Below, piece by piece: positions 45,340-57,270 of a DNA stretch of 64,000 bases (position 1 is the stretch's first letter; each line of letters opens with the position of its first letter). Source of the stretch: Phaseolus vulgaris (lineage: Eukaryota > Streptophyta > Magnoliopsida > Fabales > Fabaceae); assembly GCF_000499845.2 (NCBI RefSeq), contig NC_023757.2, forward strand, positions 4,622,118 through 4,686,117. Direction: 5' to 3'. The notes under the pieces were generated by a model. The model worked only from the letters and a program-made list of their open reading frames with translations, was not told the origin of the DNA and searched no databases. Position numbers and translations under genes: made by a program.

Positions 45340-45595
45340 AACCCTTATACACGGTGCCCAAACACCCTTTCTACGTTTTGCTTGCTTTCTAGCGTGCACG
45401 GTAGAGTTGAGAAAAGGAGAAGTTTTTCAGAACTAGTACGGCACGCGGAGGAGTCTGGCTGGTGAGTTAGTTCGTAATGCAGTGATAGCTGGTTCGTGGC
45501 GCCTCGGCGGCGGCTAGGGCAACACGCGACGCGGCACGCGGCGTTGGTGAGTTAGTTGGTGGCGCGCAACGAGTGAAGACGGGAATAGAGTCTAA
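45340..45595. other. GC-rich island of unknown origin in the S-array
   Basis: 45358-45433 is the inverted copy of 12405-12480. 45434-45595 is strongly GC-rich (CGCCTCGGCGGCGGCTAGGG, ACGCGACGCGGCACGCGGCG) and contains a short internal repeat, GGTGAGTTAGTT, twice. No protein or known element is recognisable. It ends abruptly at an S-repeat block (TCTAACATCGTGTATG). Confidence 0.6.
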
Positions 45596-46740
45596 CATCG
45601 TGTATGATAAAAAAAGAACGCAACTCTCGTTATAAATTGGCACCAAAAGTCTTTGTAATTCAAATTAGGTTTAAATATTTACATTACTTCTGCAAACAAC
45701 ATAATTTATTCGAGCTCTGGTATTATAATAAAATAATAATGAAAACATAAATATATGAAAAGAATAAATCAAGGTAACAACTTTCAAAACAAAATAGCTA
45801 AAGAACGAGAAAAAAAGAAAAAACCTAATATATAATTTAACACTTATTATCAGGTGAAAAGGTAACAAAGTTTATTTGAAACCTGATTTTTGGTCCAAAG
45901 GATTCCATTTTATAGCCTCCAGTCTCCACTCCTCGAAGAACTAGGGCAACTGTTTATTTTCATCATATGTGTACAATAACGTACAATAATTGTGTATACC
46001 TTATTAACTTTAAAATAATTGTGTAATACAATATAACAGCTAAAATAATTAAACTATCGCACTTCAATATCAATTGTTGTATTTACCTGCTTATCAAAGT
46101 CTACTTCAGAAATACCACCATACAGGCTCAGTAAGCTAGATTACAACAATGAGAGTATATCATTGTGTGTATGATAAAAAAGAACGCATCACTCGTTATA
46201 AATTAGTACCAAAAGTCTTTGTAATTCAAATTAGATCTAAATATTTACCTTTCTTCTGCAAACAAAGATTTGTTTTCTCCCTAGTTTACAAAGGTAAAAA
46301 AATGGTTCAAAGTATTACATAGATGTTTGTTTATTTTCATTTTCTGAAAAATCATCTGCGTACAATATCGTAAAATAATTGTGTAATACAATATAACAGC
46401 TAAAATAATTAAACTCTCGCAATTCAATATCAATTGTTATATTTACCTGCTTATCAAAGTCTACCAAAAGTCTTTGTAATTCAAATTAGGTTTAAATATT
46501 TACATTACTTCTGCAAACAACATAATTTATTCGAGCTCTGGTATTATAATAAAATAATAATGAAAACGTAAATATATGAAAAGAATAAATCAGGGTACAA
46601 CTACCAAAACAAAATAACTAAAGAACGAGAAAAAAAAACTAATATATAATTTAACTCTTATTATCAGGTGAAAAGGTAACAAAATTTATTTGAAACCTGA
46701 TTTTGGTCCGACAGATATATATGAAAAGAATAAATCAGGT
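45596..46740. repeat. S-repeat array, copy B right part
   Basis: Partial S blocks start near 45596, 46088 and 46448, matching the 12792-13670 part of copy A, including GAGCTCTGGTATTATAATAA and AACAAAATAGCTAAAGAACG. Confidence 0.8.
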
Positions 46741-48149
46741 ACAACTTTTCATGACAATTAAGAAAGCACGATGATATAAACACTTAATCAAGTAGTCTTC
46801 TCGTAATAAATATCATTATCAAATTAATTACGTATAATTATGTACAATAATTACGTACAATAATTACATACAATAATTACGTGTAATTTGATAATAATTA
46901 TTTTCTTAATAATTTTAGTCCGAAAGATTCCATTTTATAGCTCCAATCACCGCTCCACGAAGAAGAAGTGTGACAACTTATTATTTTGCATTTTTTGAGA
47001 AATCATATGCATGCATGCACCACTGATGTTGAAACAAAAGGTTTAAATCATGAATACAACCAAATGAATTGTAAAAATAATAATAATAAACATAAAGTTA
47101 TTTTAAGACGTAGGCTAGGAAGAAAAAGAAAATCAAAATCACAAATTCAACTCCACTAAAAAAATAATTGAATAATTTGAGAAAAAAAATTTGAAACATG
47201 TATAATCATTTTAGTGAATGATACTAGTTTTGAATAAGAATTAGATGCGGACAAATTAATTGATTAAATATCACTTTTGAAGTCTGGTTTTAAAACATTT
47301 GCTAAAAATATTATTGTTATGTAATAAAATAAAATAAATCCTTATTATCAATATGTACTTAAAAGGTTTATGAATTTTATAATACAAACTTTCAAAATCA
47401 TGAATTACGACACAGTCATGACTTGTCCCAGATGCTAAGTATTTGTCCTAGAAAATTATTTGAAAATAGAATACTTTAATTGTCACAGTTTTAAGGAGTA
47501 ATAAGAAAGCACGATAAAATAAACACTCAATCAGTAGGTCTACTCGCAATAAATGAGATTCTATTATTATCAAATGAATTGCGTATAATTGCGTAATTTG
47601 ATAATTATTATTTCCTTAATAATTTTTGTATGAAGAATTCTATTTTATAGTCTCCAATCACCGCTCCACGAAAAAGAAGTGGGAGAACTTATTATTTTCA
47701 TTTTCTGAGAAATCATCATTTGCATGCATCCATCACTGCATGTTGAAACAAAAAGTTTAAATCATGAGTACACACCAAATGAACTATAATAAAAAATAAT
47801 AATAAGCATAAAGCTATTTTAAGACATAGGCACCCCTATAAAGGAAGAAAAAAAATCAAAATCACAAATTCAACTCCACTAAAAAATAATAGAATAATTT
47901 GAGAAAAATAATTTGAAACATGTATAATCGTTTTAGGAATGATACTAGTTTTGATTAAATATCACTTTTGAAGTTTGGTTTTAAAACATTTAAATATAAG
48001 TTCTTATTACCAATATATACTCACAAAATTTCAAAATCATGAATTACGACATAGTCATGTCTTATCGCAGATGCTAAGTGATGGAGGAGGGCCAAGCACA
48101 ACCTCCCATGAAAGGCTAGACCCCAAGTCAAAAGCGTCTAGACCCAAGC

Positions 48150-48230
48150 CAAGCATCTAAGACCAAGCTAGGAGCGTCTAAGATCAAGCTAGGAGCGTCT
48201 AAAACCAAGCTAGGAACATCCAGGATAAGA
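48150..48230 (+). repeat. 22-bp tandem repeat inside the solo LTR
   Basis: CAAGCTAGGAGCGTCTAAGA and close variants occur three to four times near the LTR start, upstream of the TATA box. Such arrays can act as LTR enhancers, but this is not shown here. Confidence 0.75.
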
Positions 48231-48542
48231 AGACTTGAATCAAGCTATGTATGGGAGAATGACATATTGGTACATGTTCCGTGAAGGCCCATCGTATAGC
48301 CTAGTTTTAATTGGGGTGTAAATAACATAGCCATGTGGACAAATGTTTATTTTTCTGCACATTAGAATTAAGGAAGCATTAACCTTGATTAGCTAAAGGT
48401 TTCTAGAAGCCTTCACTAATCAAGTTCGGCCATGTGAAGGTTGGAGGACCATTGCTCCATATGGCCCATGTGCTTCACATTTACATTACATTTAGCTAGC
48501 ATTTCATATTCTGTTAGCTTAACATTTACGACCTCCTTAGCC

Positions 48543-48550
48543 TATAAAAG
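48543..48550 (+). promoter_or_regulatory. TATA box of the solo LTR
   Basis: TATAAAAG lies 464 bases into the 616-bp LTR, a usual position for the U3/R boundary promoter of plant LTR elements. Confidence 0.7.
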
Positions 48551-49030
48551 GGGTTGGCCGAACCTCCCCATGTCCACACTCTTCATGCACCTTCAAGGTC
48601 ACCACACCTCCTAGGAGGACCTTGTCCATCTCATACATAAGCTTCCGCACCATCTTCACCAAACATTCAAGAAGAGCTCATAGGAAATCCATCACTAAGT
48701 ATTTGTCCTAAAAAAATTATTTAAAAATAAAATACTTTAATTGTCACAGTTTTGAGGAGTAATAAGAAAACATGATAAAATAAACACTTAATCAGTAGTC
48801 TACTCGCAATAAATGGATTCTATCATTATCAAATTAATTGCGTATAATTGCGTACAATAATTACGTATAATTTAATAATCATTATTTTCCTAATAATTTT
48901 TATATGAAGGATTCCATTTTATAGCTTCCAATCACCACGAAGAAAAAGTAAGACAACTTATTATTTTCATTTTCTGATCATCTGCATACGTCCACAACTG
49001 ATGTTGATAACAAAATATTCTCACATACAA

Positions 49031-50019
49031 GTAGGATTGTAATTTGGCATGAACACAAATGTACGTATAAGAATTAATTCTTCTAAATAAGTGATAAAAA
49101 ATGACAAAAATAGAAAGATAATAATATTGTCAAAATGTGAAATTAGTATAACAACTCTTAATCAACCATTGTTAGAGAATATAATAGTCTAGAAAACAAA
49201 GTTAAAAAAAAAACTAAGTCTGGATGCTTGTGTTTTATAAACTTAGTTGGCATGCATATGAATTAATAATGTGCTAATCAGTTTGATGTTAGAGGAAACA
49301 TAAATCTAAACTAATTAATATGAATTGGTTTAATTTAGTTTGGATTCAAAACTTTTTCAACTAATCTAACCAAATTAATAATATATTAATGGATTCAGAT
49401 CACTTAAAATTTAATTAAAAAATATCAATATGTTTTTTAAAAAATTTAATTGAAATTCACTAAATTAGCCTAAGGAACTTGTTTTATGTCAATGAGATTC
49501 TGTAAATAAACCAAAATCTTCAACAAAATTAAAAATAAAATAAAAATTAAATATATTTTAATCATTTTAATTTGGTTTAGATTTTCAAATTTTAAAACGG
49601 TAAACAAAAGCTTATCAGTTGGTTCGAGTTTGATTCGAACAGAAAAACAAAATCAAACCAATTTAATTAATTTTGTTTGTATCGTAGATCTATGAAAACC
49701 TCACATTAATATTCAAAATAAACTGCAAACGTTTAACTTGTTAAATGTAAACTTTTACTATTACTATGATCAATACCTAATAATATTAAAAGCATGGAAT
49801 ATATTATTTATACATGAATTTATTCTAAAGAGAATTTCTTAACTTTAACTTAAGTTCCTAAAATCTAAACAAAATACTTCACACTTTCTCGAACTTCAAT
49901 AAATAAATAACTAAAAAATATAATTCTAATTTATTTTTTATTTTATTCAATTTTCTTTGTTACTTCCCACGCTTTCTTTTCCTTTATTACTTAAAAAATT
50001 ATTTTAATAAAATTTACTT
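49031..50019. repeat. Copy B block collinear with 14.9-16.2 kb
   Basis: Shares AACTCTTAATCAACCATTG, GTTGGCATGCATATG, AACATAAATCTAAAC, AAAGCTTATCAGTTGG and CAATACCTAATAATATTAAA with copy A, without the 15281-15918 insertion. From about 49800 the two copies diverge. Confidence 0.75.
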
Positions 50020-51140
50020 TGGCTAATTCTTCCTGCACCCGATCATTTTGAATTGACACCCAATCGCATATAGGAAAAGACTAAACTACCTTTAATGAAT
50101 TTGAAAATACCTTAAGTGTGATCTGCACCCAATCCTATTATTCTTCTTCTTCGTTTATGCGTGAACCAGTAGCCACAGGTGCAACTATCACCGTCATCCA
50201 CCTTCGTCTCCGTTCGTTTGCATCACTGTCAGTTACCTTCATCATCGTAGGCAAAGCAGCAGTCACCACGGTCAGGTTCGGAAGTTAGAGAAGGAACCAT
50301 CGTTGAAGAAGTCAAGGTACACTCACATGGCTTCCGGATGTTTATATTCGTAATTGAGTTGTGTATTCTGGATATTTTTATCCGTAATTGATCATTGCCT
50401 TCCAGATATTTTTATCCATAGTTCATTATTGCCTTCCGGATATTTTGATCTGTAATTGATTAATGGCTTCTGGATATTTTTATCCATAATTGATTAATGG
50501 CTTCCGTAAGCCAATTTTCAGCTACGGACATGGGCGTCCAGAAGCAACAAACCATACTTCCGAATTTTGACATCCGTAATGCAAAAACCAGACTTTCGGA
50601 TGCCGATATCCAGGACCAGCTCAGTTCGAACGAAACACCAAAAACGAGTTCAAATGTCTACTTACCTCATTAACTTGACAACCACACCTTACATTAAACG
50701 TCCGTGCACAACTCCGTTAAAGCCTCCTCTTTTGCAACTCAAAGCAAAGCTTCACCACAACAATGAACTTCCTCTGTACCTTACCATATACTATTTTTCA
50801 AAATGAAAAAAAGAAGGGCACAATGGGAATTTTAAAAATTATACGAATCATAATTGATTGGGGGCAGGAAGTAATTGTCATATACATTTCGCCCATAAGC
50901 CCAAGAGTTACACCATCTTCAATTCACGACGAAGTCCATTATCTTCTCCACACTCAGTTACTGATCTCATAAATGCCCAATTCCATTTCCTTTACTCAGT
51001 GTCACTCGCAAAATCCAAAAATACGAAACCTAATTTCTATCAGAGTTTTAAATATGAACAAAAAAAAAAACTAAAACTAAAACGGTTACTGCAAATCAGA
51101 AAGTTCCACCAATTGCACAATTTCAAATCTTTTTAATTTC
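50020..51140. mobile_element. Possible DNA-transposon-like element with minisatellite; no coding recognised
   Basis: Starts near CTAATTCTTCCTGCACCC, a motif also at the edges of other foldback pieces in the window (53490-53520, reverse orientation at 54245). Several open frames of up to 92 codons are present but show no domain. It is absent from copy A. Ends were not matched, so the class and limits are uncertain. Confidence 0.3.
50325..50515. repeat. Minisatellite of about 37 bp units with palindromic core
   Basis: Five to six units of the type CTTCCGGATATTTTTATCC followed by GTAATTGATTAATGG. The core GGATATTTTTATCC is an imperfect palindrome. Confidence 0.8.
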
Positions 51141-52737
51141 TGAACTTTTAAAATACATTAATATTAGGAATTTCTCTTAAAAGTTATAGATTGCTTCAAT
51201 TATTTTTCAATTGTATTAGAAAAATTATTATTATTTTATTTTACAATTTTAGAATATAAATATTTTATGTTTCTCGAATCTATACTCAAGAAAATTATAT
51301 TTTAAAAAAACGTAAACTCTACATATATCATAAAAGGAAACTATATGTGTAAATGAATATCAAAATCTGTTGAAAGTTTAAACATATCTTATATTTAATG
51401 TAAACAATACTCTAGGTGGAGAATATAAAAATAAAAATTGCTTGAATATTTAATGGAATAAACATTTCGTTTCCTCTTTTATGATGTTTTAAAAAAATAT
51501 GTTATATGTGAAGGGGATTCTTTAATTATGATCTCAATTTTTTTTCTATTTTATCTTATATTAATATTTAATTTTATTATTGTATTATGGGCATTGTCAT
51601 TTTCTATTTTTTCTAAAACATATTAAAAATGTTTTGAATGTAGAAATTTTTTTTAATTTAATATTTTAAAATATATCTCCATTTCTTCAATTTCCATTTC
51701 TTCAATTTCCACTTACTGTTTTCTAACTTGAATTTCTGGGATTTTATTATTACCGTTTTTTTTCTTTTCGCTCTTTCTTACTTTATCTTTCTTCTTTCTC
51801 AAATCTCTTAAAAACGCAATAACATATTTTCATGTTTTCTGTGTCTCTCATTCTCTCTAGCTCTCTCATACATACAAAATACACATAAATCTATATTTCA
51901 TTTAAATAAATATAAATATACATATAATAATAGTAAAAATAAAAAATGGAAATGCGGATGCATTCTTGTTTGTGTTCCCACTAGTATATATAATTACTTT
52001 CTCATTTATTTTTATATTAATATTTTATTTTATTGACGGTTTTCAAGATAAGGCTTTGAACTAAAAAAATTGCTTAATACTAATTTATTTTCAAAATCAG
52101 TTTCATACAGAAAGGGTGCGTTTAAATTATGAGACAGAAAAAAAATACGAAATAAATAATGAAAAAATATGAATAAAAGGGGAAATGAGTGATTCCTACT
52201 AAAATAAAATTAAAACGGTTACTGCAAATAAAAAATTATTATTATTTTATTTCAAGGAAACAATATAATATATGTAAATATATCAATAACACACTTGTAT
52301 TTTCTCCATCTCTTCAGTCTTGTTTTGCAAATGCAAATTCCTGATTCACTATGAGTTTTGTTCATGTGATAATGGTATTTTTTTAAAATGTGTTAAAACT
52401 GTTGTTATTAGAATTATTGTTATTAGAATTATTAAAAAGTAAACAAATATTTTTTAAATTAAATGACTTATATGTCTTTAAGAATGTCTCTAAAGAGTGT
52501 CGGAGCCTCTAGACTACAACTCTTAAAATATAATACATATTTTTAAATTATAAAATTAGACAATATTTTTAAATTATAAAATTAGAAAATTATTCTATTG
52601 ATTTATTCTTTTAAATTTCATACATATTGGTCGTATATACGTAAAAACACTTCTTTTAATTTAAAATTTATTCTGTTAAATTTCATATATGTGAATCATA
52701 TATATGGTAGAAACACAACAAAAACATTGCCTCAAAA
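51141..52737. other. AT-rich stretch absent from copy A, no gene recognised
   Basis: Low-complexity A/T-rich DNA with T-rich tracts (51500-51850). 52598-52822 is an uninformative open frame. No domain, RNA gene or clear transposon end was seen. Confidence 0.5.
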
Positions 52738-53160
52738 CATTGGTGTCAACACAGTTTTGGGTTTTGGGACAGAGTGTGTTTGCTTGAATCAAAAAAATTC
52801 AAAGAGCAGATTCAGAAATTAAAGCAATTAAGAAAGAAATGAGATATTGCAGTGATAAAGGGCCTGAAAGATCACAGAAAAATCAAATTCAGACGAGTGA
52901 CACTGCATAATTTGATTTCGCAAGTTTATGAAAAACGATTGATTGGACCGTAGGGTTATCAGATCCATTCAAGAAGCTGAACTTGCACTTTAAAATTCTT
53001 CAAATTTAAAAAAAAAAAACAAAGCGACCCTAAAAAAGAGAGAGCAATCGTGAACGATGCAGAGATCGAGATGAAACAATTTGGTGGTGTTTATAATTAC
53101 ATAAAACCGTAGGGTTTGTGTTTGCTTATGGGCCTACAGGCCCGTTCAGCCAAACTAAGG
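52738..53160 (-). pseudogene. Copy B of the promoter plus first-exon fragment
   Basis: Collinear with 17280-17745. On the minus strand it has GGCCCATAAGC, AAACCCTACGG and a pyrimidine-rich leader, followed by an ATG at 52966-52968. Compared with copy A one base is missing just after the second codon, so the MDPDNPTVQ frame is lost. Both copies end before any further exon can be recognised. Confidence 0.45.
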
Positions 53161-53860
53161 CAAATTCCTCCTACACCATAACAATTTCAACATGCACCCT
53201 CATTTAAAATGACGAAAATGCTCTTACAAAATGATGAAAATGAACTTAAATGAAATGGGTGTGAAAAAAGAAACTTCTGAAATCTTTGTCTGCATTTGTA
53301 TTTCTGAAACACCTTTTTGAATTTAAAAAATGCTTTTCCAAAATACATTTTCAGATTTTTGTGTTCCAGATTTTCTTCTGTGGATTTTTTTTTTTTGCAT
53401 TTTGAATTTTTTTTTCATAATGAAAATTGACTTTTGAATTCCATATTTTTAAATCCAAAATAGTGAGTAATTTTGAAAAGGCAAGTTCTTCCTGCATCAT
53501 ATCAATTTCAACCTGCACCCAACCATCTTTTAAATTTTCCAAAATTACTCTCTATTTTGGATTTGAAAATTCAAAAAATATAATTCAAAAGTCAAAATTT
53601 CTTTTCTAAAAAAATTTCAAAATGAAAAAAATACATTACAAAAAAAATAAAATCCAGAACACAAAATCTGTTATAGAAAAAAAAATTCAAAATTCAAAAA
53701 TATATTCCAAAAATTTAAATCCAAAAATCTATTATGAAAAAGAAATTTCAGAAATATATTTTGATCTACAGCCTTTAAGGTCGAAAGTATTTTTGTCATT
53801 TTGAATGGCAAATAGAGTATAGGTTAGAATTACTATGGTGTAGGAAGAATTTGCCTTTTG
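53157..53860. mobile_element. Foldback (long inverted repeat) element, about 700 bp
   Basis: The outer ends AGGCAAATTCCTCCTACACC (53158) and, reversed, AGGCAAATTCTTCCTACACC (to about 53858) match with one difference. Inner arms pair as well: CAGATTTTTGTGTTCCAGA with the complement of TCCAGAACACAAAATCTG, and ATCCAAAATAGTGAGTAATT with the complement of AATTACTCTCTATTTTGGAT. A central spacer of about 50-60 bp holds CTTCCTGCATCATATC. The structure is typical of a foldback or MULE-type MITE. No transposase is encoded. Confidence 0.7.
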
Positions 53861-56800
53861 AAAATTTTGAAAGATGTTCAGACTGTAAGCCCAATTATTA
53901 TCTTAGTTGAGATTTGATTTCTGCAATATAAAATTGCATATTTCTAGCTTGTTTTACATATTCTAATCTAATAGTAAATATACATTATTTTAAAAAAATT
54001 ATAATTGAAAAAAAATCATTTCGTATCCACCAATCCGTAATAGAAATTAGGTTTCTAGATTCAGCAATTTAGAAATCAACAATTTATGCAAACTTTGCTT
54101 CGAGAACACCCCTTTATCCGAAAAACAACATGATTCATTTCCAGATTAATAAATCCGTAGCATATTCTAAGATCCCGATTTTAAATAAAAGGTGAAGATC
54201 AACTTCAAAATTTAAAATATTGTGAAGTGTAAAAACAAAAATGTTGGGGTGCAGGAAGAAACTCCCATCAGGAAGTTATATTATGAATTCTAGCATTCAT
54301 AATATAAAATTGTATTATGAATTCTATAATTTGAAAGGTTTTTCTAAATTTGACTCTAAATGTAGAATTTGGAAAAGAAAGTTCTATTATGAATTTTACG
54401 ATTGGAAAGTCATTTTATGATTTTAGAAATTGATACTCATGTAGTGAAAAGCAAAGGTTGGATTACTCATGATCCTTTTAAGAAAGGAAAGGATGACAAA
54501 AGGAGATATAACAACCTTATATTTATTTATCTATTATGTTTGATTCCTTACTGTGATACATTATTCAAATCTTTCACTCTTTACATATTTCTCTATTTTA
54601 TCTATAATATGATATGCAGAAAAATGTACTTTAATTCATCTTAATTAATAAATAAATAAATAATAAAATTATAATTCATTTAATTTTTTTTAATTCAAAC
54701 TTTGAAAACAATTATTCCTACCTTCTACCTCAAATTTCAACAATTAGTTTTGGTATAAATCAAAGATTGCATGAATGAATAAGACAACATTTATTATCAA
54801 TCCTAATTTATGGAGCTTATTTGAAGAAATTAATCTGGTTTATGAAAATAATTTATAACTTAGTCTTAAATTTATTTAAGAAGTCTTACACGTTTATAGA
54901 TAAACTCTTATTTGATATAAATTTATAAAAATGCTTCTTAGAGTTACTCAAATACACCCTTATTAAGAACTATATGTAAACACATTTTTTTACTATTTGT
55001 TTCAAATGTACTAATAGTGATTAAAATTTATCACTTCGCATAGTGACTAATGATTAAAATATAAATACAACAGTACCTTAAGCACATTTTTTTATTAGGA
55101 GACTTTTTACTCTACTTATTTTCAATTTTCGGAGTAAGATATGAGACAATTCTTAGTTGTGCTATGTATGCATTGCTTACTTTTTCTTTAGTTATATTTA
55201 TTCGTCAATTTGAATTTTTTATTTTCGAAAATGTTGTAGGAATTACAAACCATAAAAAATTATTAAAAACCTAGATTATTTAATATTATTTTAAAAAATT
55301 CACAGTAACAATTTATAGATAATTTTTCTCATCAAATATAATAAGGATAAAATACTTGAAAATAATTATAGATACCAAAATTGAATCAAATAATTTTCTT
55401 TTGTATTCGGTGATGAAAATAAAAAATTAATAATAAAATATTTTCTCCCACTAGATTTATTGTCATTATTTAAATTCGTTAAATCAAAATAAGATAAATG
55501 ATGTACACAATTAGGAGTTTATGAATAGCCTCTTTATTATTTCACTTTTATTAAAACTGAACTTATAAAGAAACTTAGTAAAGAAGACTTCCCTCACATA
55601 AACTTAAATTTTGTAAATAAAAAAATTGTAATAATCATGTTGTGCCGGAAAATAATAATAAAAAATATTTTTAAGTTGTTAAAAAAATAAATCAAATTAT
55701 TTACAAGTTGAATAAATACAAAATGCAGAAATTTTTCTTTATTTACTTTTATTTCCTTAAAATTTAAAATGCGCATACACGGAAAAAATTAAAGTAGGGG
55801 ATAAATTTTCATTTTTCTTACCATTTTTTCGTTTTCTTAATCCATACAAGAACGTGATGTTTACCATCAAAATAGTGTACTAAATAAGATCATTCCAAAA
55901 TTAATATATATAATTAATTATTGAAACTTTTCTTTACTTCCCAAATTTTTAAACTATAATTTTTACCCTTTCTCATTTTGTGACATCTCATTTTTATTGT
56001 AGTGGTACCTTACTATTTTGCTTTCAGCCTATTTAAACACTTGATTGGATGAGTTTTTTTTTAAAATTTACTTTTATGTTGTATATAAATTAATTTTAAT
56101 TTATAAAGAAGTTAAATTTTATTTTCTTTTATTCTTAAAAAGTTTTTACTAAAAAACACACGCTATGTAAAATTCAAACAACCATGAGGAGATATATCCT
56201 TATAGCAATGTAAGTAACATTATGTAGTAGCTACTTCAGAAAACACAATTTTCAGAATATATATTTCAAAATTATATGATTTTCTTACATAATTTTGAAT
56301 TACATATTTCGGATTATGCTCCATTCATTGTCTAAAAAATCCAAAACAATCACTCACCCAAGTTGTTCCATAAATAAACCTTTTAAATTCTTCCGGAATT
56401 GTATTTATTGCAGAACGTGTAATCCGATGATAAATAATAAATTACAAAAAGTATGTTTGAAACTAAATGAGAATTTTTTTAAAAAAAAAAATAGTAAAAC
56501 ACCTATCTGAAAACACATTGATTATTTCAAGCTTACCATTTTTACAAAAACCAGCTGAAATTGAGAAATCTCTACTGTCCTAAATAATTGTCTTCATAGT
56601 CCGACCTTCTGGTTTTTAGATTATATATGGTATACTAATAATTTGAGACCTGTGAATGTTTATTCCAAAAAAATCTTCAAAATTAAAAATGCTTGGTCCC
56701 AAATTCCACAACCCAGACCCTCACTTTCTGGGACTCTTGGGGTTTTTTTAACAACAAATCCCTATTCATCTGAAAAATAAAAGGTCCGCACATAAACTTG

Positions 56801-57270
56801 AACAGAGATCTCTCAATCCTGATTTATGAAACAAATATGTAACCACTGAATGAAACTAATTCATCCATCCATCCAAATTGAAATATGGTACACAAAATTC
56901 TTAAATTTCTTTAAAACTCCCACTAGTGACTACAACGTGCACAAATGCAACAATGTTAGTTGAAAGACATGCATACACTATTTACATACAAATATCTGGC
57001 AGCTTACAAAACCCTATTCTTCTAGGGTTTACTTAACAAAACTAAGAAAAAGGACGAAAAAGAAACCAGTAAAACTTTGGTGGTACTAGTTACACAATCA
57101 TACACCTAAAAATATGTATAATAAATAAAAGGCATCTGGTGCTTATGTGCCATCGATTAGTATGAATATATATATTTATATCAATGATTACGACAAAAAG
57201 AAGAATGATTTTGTGATCTTTGAGGCCAATAAAAGTAGGGGACAAAAAAATCGCAAGATATGCTACCTAC
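53861..57270. other. AT-rich intergenic DNA and SIK1 3' flank
   Basis: 54270-54420 is the copy B relative of 18550-18760. The rest is AT-rich with no recognised gene. Short open frames (54402-54644, 55594-55776, 56295-56510) look random. 57009-57030 is an inverted pair of telo-box-like octamers (AAACCCTA/TAGGGTTT). The 3' untranslated region of SIK1 must lie left of 57271, but no clear polyadenylation signal was assigned. Confidence 0.5.

Larger units (their letters stand above)
48079..48694. mobile_element. Solo LTR, 616 bp, with 5-bp target-site duplication
   Basis: The element begins TGATGGAGGAGG and ends AAATCCATCA, so it has TG..CA ends with a 7-bp inverted terminal repeat (TGATGGA/TCCATCA). 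The flanks are CTAAG at 48074-48078 and 48695-48699. The empty site is visible in related units (ATGCTAAGTATTTGTCC at 47433 and 14675). A TATA box (TATAAAAG, 48543-48550) indicates plus-strand transcription. No internal retrotransposon sequence remains, as expected after LTR-LTR recombination. Confidence 0.9.
46741..49030. repeat. Three tandem units of about 0.65-0.7 kb, copy B
   Basis: The block ATTCCATTTTATAG..CCAATCACC..ACTTATTATTTTCATTTTCTGA recurs at about 46925, 47635 and 48905, each followed by an AATTGCGTATAATT/GTACAATAATT-rich stretch and a GCTAAGTATTTGTCC block. The third unit is interrupted by the solo LTR. Copy A has a shorter version. Short units of the type TAATTACGTACAA repeat at 46840-46890. 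Confidence 0.7.
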
